From Solirubrobacteraceae bacterium (GTDB lineage: Bacteria; Actinomycetota; Thermoleophilia; Solirubrobacterales; Solirubrobacteraceae): a stretch of 32,708 nucleotides of DNA. Shown here in pieces: positions 7,505-14,635 of this stretch (its first letter is position 1; each line of letters begins with the position of its first letter). The translations under genes and the position numbers were made by a program. A model generated the notes under the pieces. The model saw nothing but the letters and a program-made list of their open reading frames with translations. It was not told the origin of the DNA and did no database searches. Where the stretch lies: positions 1 to 32,708 of the forward strand of contig JAEMSV010000043.1 in the NCBI GenBank assembly GCA_016462625.1. The letters run 5' to 3'.

Positions 7505-7523
7505 GCGCGCCAGTCCGGCGCGC
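7505..7523 (+). terminator. G/C hairpin after the small hypothetical gene
   Basis: GCGCGCC and GGCGCGC form a perfect 7-bp stem with a 5-base loop, starting 8 bases after the stop codon of the 67-aa protein and ending before the next start. There is no T tract. Probably a terminator or attenuator between the two genes. Confidence 0.5.
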
Positions 7524-7551
7524 CCCCGGGATGGAGACCCTCACGCACGCC

Positions 7552-7977
7552 ATGGCCACCACGCGCTCGCTCGTCGCCGCGAGCCTGGTGCTCGTCAGCT
7601 TCGCGGCCCTCGGCTGCGGCTCGGATGAACCCGAGCAGCGCGGCGATCGCCCGCCGACGCCGATCGTGGTCAACGCCGCGATCCTGGACGGGCAGCTGAC
7701 CGTCTCGCCGAAGAAGTTCGGCGCCGGGCCCATCCGGCTCATCGTCACCAACCAGACCGGCGCCTCGCAGGAGATTCGCCTGGAGACCGCGGGCTCCGCG
7801 GCCGGTCTGCGGCAGCGCACGGGGCCGATCAACCCGAGCGACACCGCCTCTCTCCAGGCCAATCTGCCGCAGGGCAGCTACACGGTCTCGGTGAGTGCGG
7901 GCGACGAGATCCGGCCCGCCAAGCTGGCCGTCGGGCCTGAGCGCCGGAACTCGAACGCCGACCTGATGCAGCCCTAG
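7552..7977 (+). CDS. putative lipoprotein with cupredoxin-like beta domain
   Basis: A 141-aa exported protein. A hydrophobic signal (residues about 6-20) ends in ALGC, giving a plausible lipidated Cys22 followed by a charged linker. The rest (about residues 38-130) alternates beta-strand-like segments in the manner of plastocyanin-like or Ig-like folds (IRLIVTNQTGASQEIRLET, then a GSYTVSVSAG-type strand). No His/Cys/Met copper ligands are visible, so it is unlikely to bind copper. I do not recognise a specific family. An alternative ATG lies 21 bases upstream at 7531; the later ATG gives a more usual signal peptide. A stem-loop follows the stop. Confidence 0.7.
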   Translation: MATTRSLVAASLVLVSFAALGCGSDEPEQRGDRPPTPIVVNAAILDGQLTVSPKKFGAGPIRLIVTNQTGASQEIRLETAGSAAGLRQRTGPINPSDTASLQANLPQGSYTVSVSAGDEIRPAKLAVGPERRNSNADLMQP

Positions 7978-7987
7978 ACAGCTGCTC

Positions 7988-8020
7988 GGCCTGGCGCACC
8001 GCGTCGGGCCGCGTCAGGCC
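7988..8020 (+). terminator. terminator-like hairpin before ccr
   Basis: GGCCTGGCGC and GCGTCAGGCC pair over 10 bases, with one G-U wobble, around a 13-base loop, beginning 10 bases after the lipoprotein stop. It should separate the lipoprotein transcript from ccr. A TAGGAT at 8023-8028, just past it, could be the -10 of the ccr promoter. Confidence 0.6.
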
Positions 8021-8070
8021 GGTAGGATTCCGCCGCTGTCCTGACCGCGAAACGTAGGGGTTCCCAGACC

Positions 8071-9327
8071 GTGGCCATTGATCTGAGCCGAGTGACGAGC
8101 GTCGATACCGAGCCGGGCGAACTGCCCGCGACCATGGCCGCATGGGTCATCCGCCAGGAGCGGGAGGGCGAGCCCAAGGACGCCTTCCAGGTCGAGGAGA
8201 TCGAGGTGCCGGAGCCCGGCGCCTTCGAGGTCGTCGTCCGCGTCATGGCCGCCGGCGTGAACTTCAACAACGTGTGGGCGGCCCTCGGCCAGCCCGTCTC
8301 CGTGTTCGGCTACGGCGACCACCCCGAGTACGGCCACCACATCGGCGGCTCCGACGCCTCGGGCATCGTCTGGAAGGTCGGCCCCGGCGTCACGCGCTGG
8401 AAGCCCGGCGACGAGGTCGTCGTGCACTGCAACCAGACGTCCTACGAGGACCCCGAGGTCCACGGCCTCGATCCGATGGCCGCGCCGTCGCAGAAGATCT
8501 GGGGCTACGAGACGACCTGGGGCTCGTTCGCACAGTTCACCAAGGTGCAGGCGCAGCAGCTGCTGCCCAAGCCCAAGTCGCTGAACTGGGAGGCCGCGGC
8601 CTCCTACGGCCTGACGTACTTCACGGCCTACCGCATGCTCTTCAACCGCGCGCAGATCCAGGCGGGCCAGAAGGTCCTCATCTGGGGCGCGGCGGGCGGC
8701 CTCGGCGTCTTCGCCACGCAGCTCGTCAAGGCGGCCGGCGGCGAGTCGGTCGGCGTCGTCTCCAACGCGGAGAAGGGCGAGCTCGTCAAGCAGCTCGGCG
8801 CCACGGACTACATCGACCGCAACGAGTTCAAGGGCATGATGCGGACGGGCACCGAGACGCCCGAGGAGGACAAGGCGCGCTTCAAGGTCTCGCGCGCGTT
8901 CTCCAATCGCGTCAAGGAGATCCTCGGCGAGTCGCCCGACGTCGTCTTCGAGCACGTCGGCAAGGCGACCTTCCCGACCTCGGTCTACACCGTGAAGACG
9001 TTCGGCAAGGTCGTCATCTGCGGCGCGACCTCGGGCTACAACCTGGACTTCGACGTCCGGTACCTGTGGATGCGCCAGAAGGAGATCCTCGGCTCGCACT
9101 TCGCCAACGCGTGGGAGTGCACCAAGGCCAACGCGCTCATCGACCAGGGCCTCATCCGCCCGGTCCTCTGGAAGACGATGGGCTTCGAGCAGGTCGCCGA
9201 GGCGCACCAGCTCATGCACGAGAACAAGCACGCCGGCAAGATCTCGATCCTCGTCGGCGCCGAGTCCGAGGGCCTGGGCCAGACGGCCGAGGGCCCCGGC
9301 GCAATCCACGCGGAGGTGGGCGCCTGA
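8071..9327 (+). CDS. ccr: crotonyl-CoA carboxylase/reductase
   Basis: A cytoplasmic NADPH-dependent enzyme that reductively carboxylates crotonyl-CoA to ethylmalonyl-CoA, the key step of the ethylmalonyl-CoA pathway; it can also supply extender units. The 418-aa product is a zinc-independent MDR-family protein with a GroES-like domain (about 22-165) and a nucleotide-binding Rossmann domain with AAGGLGVFA (207-215). Ccr-type rather than simple quinone-reductase features are clear: MAAGVNFNNVWAALG (59-73), WGYETTWGSFAQF (144-156) and LGSHFANAWE (340-349), which hold the Asn, Glu and His of the CO2 pocket known from Kitasatospora setae. The start is GTG with AGGGG about 10 bases upstream. The stop overlaps the next gene by 1 base. 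Confidence 0.95.
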   Translation: MAIDLSRVTSVDTEPGELPATMAAWVIRQEREGEPKDAFQVEEIEVPEPGAFEVVVRVMAAGVNFNNVWAALGQPVSVFGYGDHPEYGHHIGGSDASGIVWKVGPGVTRWKPGDEVVVHCNQTSYEDPEVHGLDPMAAPSQKIWGYETTWGSFAQFTKVQAQQLLPKPKSLNWEAAASYGLTYFTAYRMLFNRAQIQAGQKVLIWGAAGGLGVFATQLVKAAGGESVGVVSNAEKGELVKQLGATDYIDRNEFKGMMRTGTETPEEDKARFKVSRAFSNRVKEILGESPDVVFEHVGKATFPTSVYTVKTFGKVVICGATSGYNLDFDVRYLWMRQKEILGSHFANAWECTKANALIDQGLIRPVLWKTMGFEQVAEAHQLMHENKHAGKISILVGAESEGLGQTAEGPGAIHAEVGA

Positions 9328-9641
9328 TGTCCTACATCGTGCACATTCCCTGGTACGCCACGGCGTTCAGGCACGACGATCTCGAGTTCGCGCTCGAGAA
9401 GATCAGCAAGATCGCCCTGAAGAGCGGCGCACTCAGCTACGACGTCTTCCGCTACAAGGACGACCGCTACAAGTTCCTGCACGTGCTCGAGTTCGAGAAC
9501 AAGCTCGAGTGGGAGCGGTTCTGGTACGGCGACGCCTTCCAGGACATGCGCGCCACGACGGCGGGCTGGTACACGATCCCGGTGCTGCCCGCCCCGGCCG
9601 AGCGCACGGCCAGCGGCCGGCTCGAGCTCGAGAAGGCCTAG
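9327..9641 (+). CDS. Ccr-coupled small protein of unknown function
   Basis: A 104-aa soluble protein whose ATG shares a base with the ccr stop codon (TGATG); GGAGG lies upstream inside the end of ccr. Translation is therefore coupled to ccr. Residues about 2-12 and 45-55 look like beta-strands, with helices between and a segment rich in aromatic residues (EWERFWYGDAF, then GWYTIPVLP). The pattern of strand, helix, strand, helix with many Trp/Tyr/Phe recalls the dimeric alpha/beta barrel (ferredoxin-like) fold of ABM/EthD small proteins, but this is by eye. No known family is assigned. The context suggests a role with crotonyl- or ethylmalonyl-CoA: a Ccr partner, an epimerase-like helper or a proofreading factor. 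Confidence 0.8.
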   Translation: MSYIVHIPWYATAFRHDDLEFALEKISKIALKSGALSYDVFRYKDDRYKFLHVLEFENKLEWERFWYGDAFQDMRATTAGWYTIPVLPAPAERTASGRLELEKA

Positions 9642-9653
9642 CCCCGCAGACGC

Positions 9654-10415
9654 TTATCTGCCGCCCTGGAGCTGGTCTCGCAACCGCTCCAGGGACCGGC
9701 GGATGATCCGCGAGATCTGCATCTGCGAAACGCCGACCTGCTCGGCGATCTGCGATTGCGTCAGGTCCTCGGCGAAGCGCAGGCGCAGCACTTCGCGGTC
9801 GCGCTCTGACAGCACCGCAGCCGCGTCGCCGAGCATCGCCCGGGTCTCGGCCAGCGCGAGCTCCGGGTCACCGCCGCCGAGGGTGTCCCCCAGCGTCAGG
9901 TCCTCGCCTGTCGGCTCCTCGAACGATCTGGCGCGCCGGGCGTCCTGGCTCTGGATCGTGGCCAGGACCTCCTCGAAAGGCTGGTCGACGGCCTCGGCGA
10001 GCTCCTGGACGGTCGGCGCGCGCCCGAGCTCGGTCGTCAACCGATCGCGATGCCGCGCGATCTCGAGCTGCAGCTCCTGCATGCCGCGCGGCACGCGGAC
10101 CATCCACGTCGTGTCGCGGAAGTGCCGGCGCAGCTCGCCGAGCACGGTCGGCGTGGCGTAGCTGGAGAAGCGGACCTCGCGCTCGAGGTCGAACCCGTCG
10201 ATCGCCTTGACCAGGCCGACGCTGGCGACCTGGACGAGGTCGTCCAGCGGCTCACCGCGTCCGGCGTAGCGGGATGCCAGCGAGCGCGCCAAGGGCAGCA
10301 TCTCTTCCACGAGCTCCTCGCGAGCTCGTGGGTCTCCCTGCAGGTGGTACCGCTCCAGCAACTCGCGCTCGCGGCGAGCACGCGCCGCGGACTGGCTGGC
10401 GTCTCGGTCCTTCAT
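9654..10415 (-). CDS. RNA polymerase sigma factor, SigB/SigF/SigG group
   Basis: A 253-aa group 3 sigma-70 factor of the stress/sporulation type. Region 2 spans about residues 34-100 (LDDLVQVASVGLVKAIDGFD and FSSYATPTVLGELRRHFRD), region 3 about 112-175, and region 4 about 196-248 with the helix-turn-helix around TQSQIAEQVGVSQMQISRI. Such factors direct general stress regulons in actinobacteria and are normally held by an RsbW-type anti-sigma factor. No anti-sigma or anti-anti-sigma gene adjoins it here, so control must come from elsewhere or from transcription. A SigB/SigF-type promoter sequence precedes it, suggesting autoregulation. AGGGACG directly precedes the ATG. It lies 55 bases downstream of clpS on the same strand. 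Confidence 0.92.
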   Translation of the reverse strand: MKDRDASQSAARARRERELLERYHLQGDPRAREELVEEMLPLARSLASRYAGRGEPLDDLVQVASVGLVKAIDGFDLEREVRFSSYATPTVLGELRRHFRDTTWMVRVPRGMQELQLEIARHRDRLTTELGRAPTVQELAEAVDQPFEEVLATIQSQDARRARSFEEPTGEDLTLGDTLGGGDPELALAETRAMLGDAAAVLSERDREVLRLRFAEDLTQSQIAEQVGVSQMQISRIIRRSLERLRDQLQGGR

Positions 10416-10432
10416 CGTCCCTGCGAGCGATG

Positions 10433-10457
10433 ATGCCCGCTGACCACCGGGGCAAAC
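10433..10457 (-). promoter_or_regulatory. candidate SigB/SigF-dependent promoter of the sigma gene
   Basis: On the minus strand GTTT is followed after 15 bases by GGGCAT, close to the SigB/SigF consensus GTTT-N15-17-GGGTAT. It sits in the short gap between clpS and the sigma gene. A start site 7-10 bases beyond would leave a leader of about 10-15 bases holding AGGGACG before the ATG. Position and sequence together suggest positive autoregulation, which is common for this sigma class. Confidence 0.5.
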
Positions 10458-10470
10458 GTCCCGGAGACGA

Positions 10471-10758
10471 TCAGCTCTGCTCGAGCGGGGCCATCGTCAG
10501 GCCCGCTTCGCGGAGCTGGTCCCAGTAGAGCTCGGCAGCCTCGCGGTGCCCGGTCCACACGACGGCCAGGCCGCTGTTGTGGATGCGATCGGCGATCCGG
10601 TAGCCGGACTCGATGTTCACGCCGGGGATGAAACGCGCGAGGGTGTGCGCCACGTGCTGGAACGTGTTGTGATCGTCGTTCTTGACGATCACCCGCCACG
10701 CATCGCCGAGGCCGGAACCCGGGCCGGTCGTGCGGGGAAGCTCGATGGTCTGGCTCAT
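10471..10758 (-). CDS. clpS: ATP-dependent Clp protease adaptor ClpS
   Basis: A 95-aa adaptor that delivers N-degron proteins to the ClpC/ClpA-ClpP protease. The conserved pocket motif NDDHNTF lies at residues 27-33 and the pocket histidine is H60 in RIHNSG, matching the residues that recognise the N-terminal amino group in E. coli ClpS. A variable N-terminal tail of about 20 residues precedes the core, as usual. The start is 18 bases after the stop of the MBL hydrolase gene on the same strand; no good Shine-Dalgarno is seen. A ClpP gene occurs separately at 22823-23425, while no Clp ATPase is in the window. Confidence 0.94.
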   Translation of the reverse strand: MSQTIELPRTTGPGSGLGDAWRVIVKNDDHNTFQHVAHTLARFIPGVNIESGYRIADRIHNSGLAVVWTGHREAAELYWDQLREAGLTMAPLEQS

Positions 10759-10776
10759 GCGTGAAAGGAGACTAGC

Positions 10777-11619
10777 TCAGGCTTCGCGCTTGGACCAGTA
10801 CCGGTCCAGACCCGGCCAGAGGTGCGTCGGCGGCATGCTCTGGTCGAGCGCGTCGCGGTCGGCCAGCGGCAGCGCACTGGCAGTAGCGGCACGCGCAGCG
10901 AGCAGGAAGGACTCCTCGTCCAGGCGCCGGGCCAGCTCCGACCAGGTCTCGAGCACGACGTGCAGGCGCGCGAGGTGCTCGGCGGGGTCGGTGACGAGGC
11001 CGAAGTGGGTCGGCGCCAGACCGCGGGGCTTCCAGGCCTCCAGCGTCGACACGGAGGCCTGCCACGCCTCGATGTCGATGTCCGGCGGCGGGGTCGGCGC
11101 GAGGATGTACGCGCTGGGTGCGATCCGGACCCCGGCGACGTCGCCGGTGAACACCCAGTTCGTGGCCTCGTGGCGATAGGCGACGTGGTGGCTCGCGTGG
11201 CCGGGTGTGTACGCGACCTCCCAGCCGTCGATGTGCTCACCGCCGGTGAGTACCCGGACGTTCGCCTCGGGGATCGGGAGCATCTCGCCCCAGAGCCGGT
11301 CCATGTCGTCGCCGTACAGGCGCGTCGCCGAGGCGAGCAGCCGGGACGGATCGATCATGTGCTTGGCGCCGCGCTCGTGGACCCACACCTCGACGTCGGG
11401 CCAGCGCTCCACGAGCGTGCCCGTGCCGCCTGCGTGATCGAGGTGGATGTGCGTCAGCAGCAGCTTGCTCGGACGCCAGTCGCCGAGGGCCTCGAGGAGG
11501 TTCGGCAGCGAGACGGCGGGCCCGGGATCGATGAGCGCGTCGCCCATCCGGTAGCAGGCGATGACCTGCTCGCGGTCGAGGTGGCGGACGTCGATGGGCT
11601 CCGGATCCGTGGGCGTCAT
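10777..11619 (-). CDS. MBL-fold metallo-hydrolase
   Basis: A 280-aa soluble metallo-beta-lactamase-fold hydrolase. The metal-binding motif THIHLDH occupies residues 56-62; further ligands are the His in the PGHASHHVAY stretch, the Asp in FTGDVAG, and the His in APTHFG. These give a complete dinuclear site. A C-terminal helical region (about residues 215-280) is typical of the lactonase/hydroxyacylglutathione hydrolase-like branch that acts on thioesters or lactones. The precise substrate cannot be told. The ATG is chosen over an in-frame GTG three codons earlier because GTGGG is suitably placed before it. The gene lies between an alpha/beta hydrolase and clpS on the same strand. Confidence 0.85.
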   Translation of the reverse strand: MTPTDPEPIDVRHLDREQVIACYRMGDALIDPGPAVSLPNLLEALGDWRPSKLLLTHIHLDHAGGTGTLVERWPDVEVWVHERGAKHMIDPSRLLASATRLYGDDMDRLWGEMLPIPEANVRVLTGGEHIDGWEVAYTPGHASHHVAYRHEATNWVFTGDVAGVRIAPSAYILAPTPPPDIDIEAWQASVSTLEAWKPRGLAPTHFGLVTDPAEHLARLHVVLETWSELARRLDEESFLLAARAATASALPLADRDALDQSMPPTHLWPGLDRYWSKREA

Positions 11620-11637
11620 GGCGCCCACGGTAGATGC

Positions 11638-12570
11638 TCACGGGAACTGGCGGACAGCCGCCGCCACGACCTCCGGATGCGCGTACGTGACCATGTGCCC
11701 GCCCGGAACCATCGTCAGCCGCGCGTTCGGCAGCGCCGCCGCAAGCGTGCGCGCGTGCTCGGGCGCGACGAGCTGGTCGCCAGCACCCTGGATCACGACC
11801 GCGCGCGTGCCCACCGAGGGCAGCCGCCGGTCGATCTCCGCGAAGACATCGTTGGCCTCGAGCCGTTCACCCGCAAGCGCGTCGAGGTCCTCGTCCTGCA
11901 TGTTGACCGCCAGCAGGCGCGCCTCGTGATCGGGGTCGACCGGGTCAGGGTCGAACGCCTCGGCGTCTCCCATCTTTCCCGTCGCCGTCAGCATCGCCTG
12001 GGCGAACGTGACGTGGGCGAGCTGCTGGACCACGGGCAGTCCCAGCGCCTGAATGGAGCGCGCCTCCGCGCGGCTCGTCGCGGCCATGCGCACGCCGCCG
12101 GCCCCCGCGTCGACGAGCACGAGGCCCGCAACCCGCTCGGGGTGGCGCTCAGCGAGCCCCAGCGCGACCGTGCCGCCGTAGGAGTGACCGACCACGACCG
12201 CCTGGGGGATCCGCAGCGCTTCCAAAAGCCCGTCCACGCTCTCGATCTGGTCGCCGAACCCGTGGAAGCCCCCGCTGGAGAAGCCAAAGCCTGGGCGATC
12301 GATCGCGATCGCCCTCCGGCCGCGGAGCCGAGGCAGCACGTCCTCGAAGTCCTCGGCGGTGCCGGGGAGCCCATGGATCAAGACGACGGGCGTCCCGGTG
12401 CCCGGGCGCTCGACGTAGCGGATCCGCACGTCGCCGACCTGCATGAATTTCCCCGTGGGGTCGGGCTCCGCGGGCAGGCGGCCCCAGGTCCAGTTCAGGA
12501 GCACGACGATCAGGGCCGCGGCCAGCGCGACCCATCCGGCGATCCTCAGCGCTCTGTGCCTCCTGGTCAT
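11638..12570 (-). CDS. membrane-anchored alpha/beta hydrolase
   Basis: A 310-aa alpha/beta-hydrolase-fold esterase or related hydrolase. An N-terminal hydrophobic segment (about residues 9-28) after a basic MTRRHR start acts as a membrane anchor or uncleaved signal, placing the enzyme outside the membrane. The oxyanion region is LIHGLPG (64-70), the nucleophile is Ser130 in GHSYGG, the acid is the Asp in QGAGDQLV, and the catalytic His is in PGGHMVT. A cap domain lies between about residues 150 and 240. The ATG is supported by GGTGG five bases upstream; an in-frame GTG lies three codons earlier. Substrate unknown; the MBL gene begins 18 bases after its stop and may be cotranscribed. Confidence 0.85.
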   Translation of the reverse strand: MTRRHRALRIAGWVALAAALIVVLLNWTWGRLPAEPDPTGKFMQVGDVRIRYVERPGTGTPVVLIHGLPGTAEDFEDVLPRLRGRRAIAIDRPGFGFSSGGFHGFGDQIESVDGLLEALRIPQAVVVGHSYGGTVALGLAERHPERVAGLVLVDAGAGGVRMAATSRAEARSIQALGLPVVQQLAHVTFAQAMLTATGKMGDAEAFDPDPVDPDHEARLLAVNMQDEDLDALAGERLEANDVFAEIDRRLPSVGTRAVVIQGAGDQLVAPEHARTLAAALPNARLTMVPGGHMVTYAHPEVVAAAVRQFP

Positions 12571-12585
12571 GGCGGCCACCGTACA

Positions 12586-12607
12586 GCCGAACCCACGGCC
12601 GAACCCA
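12586..12607 (+). repeat. 12-bp spaced direct repeat GCCGAACCCA upstream of ecm
   Basis: Two identical GCCGAACCCA copies start 12 bases apart, just upstream of the likely -10 of the ethylmalonyl-CoA mutase gene and covering the -35 position. Direct repeats here would suit an activator that replaces a poor -35. The same motif is not seen before ccr or the lyase gene. Confidence 0.45.
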
Positions 12608-12615
12608 GGGCGATC

Positions 12616-12621
12616 TACAAT
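12616..12621 (+). promoter_or_regulatory. -10 element TACAAT of the ecm promoter
   Basis: TACAAT differs from TATAAT at one position and lies 11 bases before the ATG. Transcription would begin only about 5 bases before the start codon, and no Shine-Dalgarno is present, so the mRNA is probably near-leaderless. There is no recognisable -35. Confidence 0.5.
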
Positions 12622-12632
12622 TCGTCTTGCTT

Positions 12633-14618
12633 ATGAGCGAACACCGACTCCCTGAGCCCGATCGCCCGTGGATGATGCGGACCTACGCTGGTCATTCCAC
12701 GGCGAAGGCCTCCAACGAGCTGTACCGCGGCAACCTGGCGAAGGGCCAGACGGGCCTCTCGATCGCGTTCGATCTTCCGACGCAGACGGGCTACGACCCC
12801 GACCACGAGCTGGCGCGGGGCGAGGTCGGCAAGGTCGGCGTCCCGATTCCGCACAAGGGCGAGATGCACACGCTTCTCGACGGGATCCCGCTCGACGACA
12901 TGAACACGTCGATGACGATCAACGCCACGGCGGCGTTCCTGCTCTCGCTCTACATCACGACCGCCGAGGACAACGGGGTCGATCGCTCCAAGCTTCAGGG
13001 CACGACGCAGAACGACATCATCAAGGAGTTCCTGGCCCGCGGGACGTACGCGTTCCCGCCCGGCCCCTCCATGCGGCTCATCGCCGACATGGTCGCGTTC
13101 ACCGTGACCGAAGTCCCCAAGTGGAACCCGATCAACATCTGCAGCTACCACCTGCAGGAGGCCGGGGCCACGCCGGTCCAGGAGATCGCCTACGCGATGA
13201 GCAACGCCATCGCGGTGCTCGATGCCGTCAAGGAGCGCGTCCCGCAGGACCAGATGGGCCAGGTCTTCAGCCGGATCTCGTTCTTCGTCAACGCTGGCGT
13301 CCGCTTCATCGAAGAGCACGCGAAGCTCCGCACGATGTCGATCCTCTGGGAGGAGCTCGGCCGTGAGCGGTACGGCGTCACCGACCCGAAGCAGCTGCGC
13401 TTCCGCTACGGCGTGCAGGTCAACTCGCTCGGCCTGACCGAGGCCCAGCCGGAGAACAACGTCCAGCGGATCGTGCTCGAGGCGCTCGCCGTCACGCTCG
13501 GCCGCAACGCCCGTGCCCGCGCCGTCCAGCTCCCGGCCTGGAACGAGGCCCTCGGCCTCCCGCGACCGTGGGATCAGCAGTGGTCGCTGCGCATCCAGCA
13601 GGTCCTCGCCTACGAGACCGACCTGCTCGAGTACCCGGACATCTTCGAGGGCTCGGTCGTCATGGACGGGCTCGTCGGCGAGCTGCTCGAGGGCGCCCGC
13701 GCCGAGATGGCCGTCGTCACCGAGCACGGTGGCGCGGTCGAGGCCGTGCCGTACATGAAGGCCGCGCTCGTCGACTCGCACCGCGAGCGCTGGCGTCGCA
13801 TCGAGGCCGGCGACCAGATCGTGGTCGGCATGAACAAGTACACGGAGACCTCGCCGTCGCCGCTCATGGACGAAGAGGGCGGCATCATGACCGTCGATCC
13901 GAACGTCGAGGCGGGGCAACGCGAGGCCGTGGAGACGTGGCGCGCAGAGCGCGACAACGCTGCCGTCGAGGCCGCGCTGGAGACGCTGCGTGCGGTCGCG
14001 CTGGACGAGACGCAGAACATCATGCCCGCGAGCATCGAGGCCGCCAAGGCCGGTGTGACGGTCGGCGAGTGGTCGCAGGCGCTGCGTGAGGCGTTCGGCG
14101 AGTACCGCGGCCCGACCGGCGTCGGCGAGGCCACGGCGGCCGACTCGGGCGCCGACCTCGAGGAGCTGCGCGAGGAGGTCGCGCGCGTCGGCGAGGGGCT
14201 CGGCCGGAACATCAAGATCCTGGTGGGCAAGCCCGGGCTCGACGGCCACTCCAACGGCGCCGAGCAGATCGCCGTGCGCGCCCGCGACGTGGGCATGGAC
14301 GTCGTCTACGAGGGCATCCGCCTGACGCCGCAGCAGATCGCGCGCTCCGCGCTGGACGAGGGCGTGCACGTCATCGGCCTGTCGATCCTGTCGGGCTCGC
14401 ACAAGGAGCTGATCCCCCTCGTGATCGAAGAGCTCCGCGCCGCCGGCGTGGATGCGCCGGTCGTGGTCGGCGGGATCATTCCCGAGGCCGACGTCGCGCC
14501 GCTGAAGGCCGCCGGAGTCGCGGGCGTCTACACGCCGAAGGACTTCGACATGAACCAGATCATGAAGGACATCGTCGGTCTGGTCGCTGAGCGCGGCGGC
14601 GTTCCCGCGCCGGTCTGA
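12633..14618 (+). CDS. ecm: ethylmalonyl-CoA mutase, adenosylcobalamin-dependent (MeaA type)
   Basis: Converts (2R)-ethylmalonyl-CoA to (2S)-methylsuccinyl-CoA in the ethylmalonyl-CoA pathway. The 661-aa single chain holds a TIM-barrel substrate domain (to about residue 500) and a C-terminal B12-binding domain (about 520-650) with LDGHSNG, whose His539 is the cobalt lower ligand. The N-terminal RPWMMRTYAGHSTAKASN and NTSMTINATAA match the MeaA subgroup rather than methylmalonyl-CoA mutase large subunits, and the length is that of MeaA. The ATG (MSEHRLPEPDRP) is preferred to a TTG two codons earlier. The GTPase chaperone MeaB follows after 17 bases. Ccr in the same window supports the ethylmalonyl-CoA rather than isobutyryl-CoA assignment. 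Confidence 0.93.
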   Translation: MSEHRLPEPDRPWMMRTYAGHSTAKASNELYRGNLAKGQTGLSIAFDLPTQTGYDPDHELARGEVGKVGVPIPHKGEMHTLLDGIPLDDMNTSMTINATAAFLLSLYITTAEDNGVDRSKLQGTTQNDIIKEFLARGTYAFPPGPSMRLIADMVAFTVTEVPKWNPINICSYHLQEAGATPVQEIAYAMSNAIAVLDAVKERVPQDQMGQVFSRISFFVNAGVRFIEEHAKLRTMSILWEELGRERYGVTDPKQLRFRYGVQVNSLGLTEAQPENNVQRIVLEALAVTLGRNARARAVQLPAWNEALGLPRPWDQQWSLRIQQVLAYETDLLEYPDIFEGSVVMDGLVGELLEGARAEMAVVTEHGGAVEAVPYMKAALVDSHRERWRRIEAGDQIVVGMNKYTETSPSPLMDEEGGIMTVDPNVEAGQREAVETWRAERDNAAVEAALETLRAVALDETQNIMPASIEAAKAGVTVGEWSQALREAFGEYRGPTGVGEATAADSGADLEELREEVARVGEGLGRNIKILVGKPGLDGHSNGAEQIAVRARDVGMDVVYEGIRLTPQQIARSALDEGVHVIGLSILSGSHKELIPLVIEELRAAGVDAPVVVGGIIPEADVAPLKAAGVAGVYTPKDFDMNQIMKDIVGLVAERGGVPAPV

Positions 14619-14635
14619 TCCGTAGCGTTCGGGCA

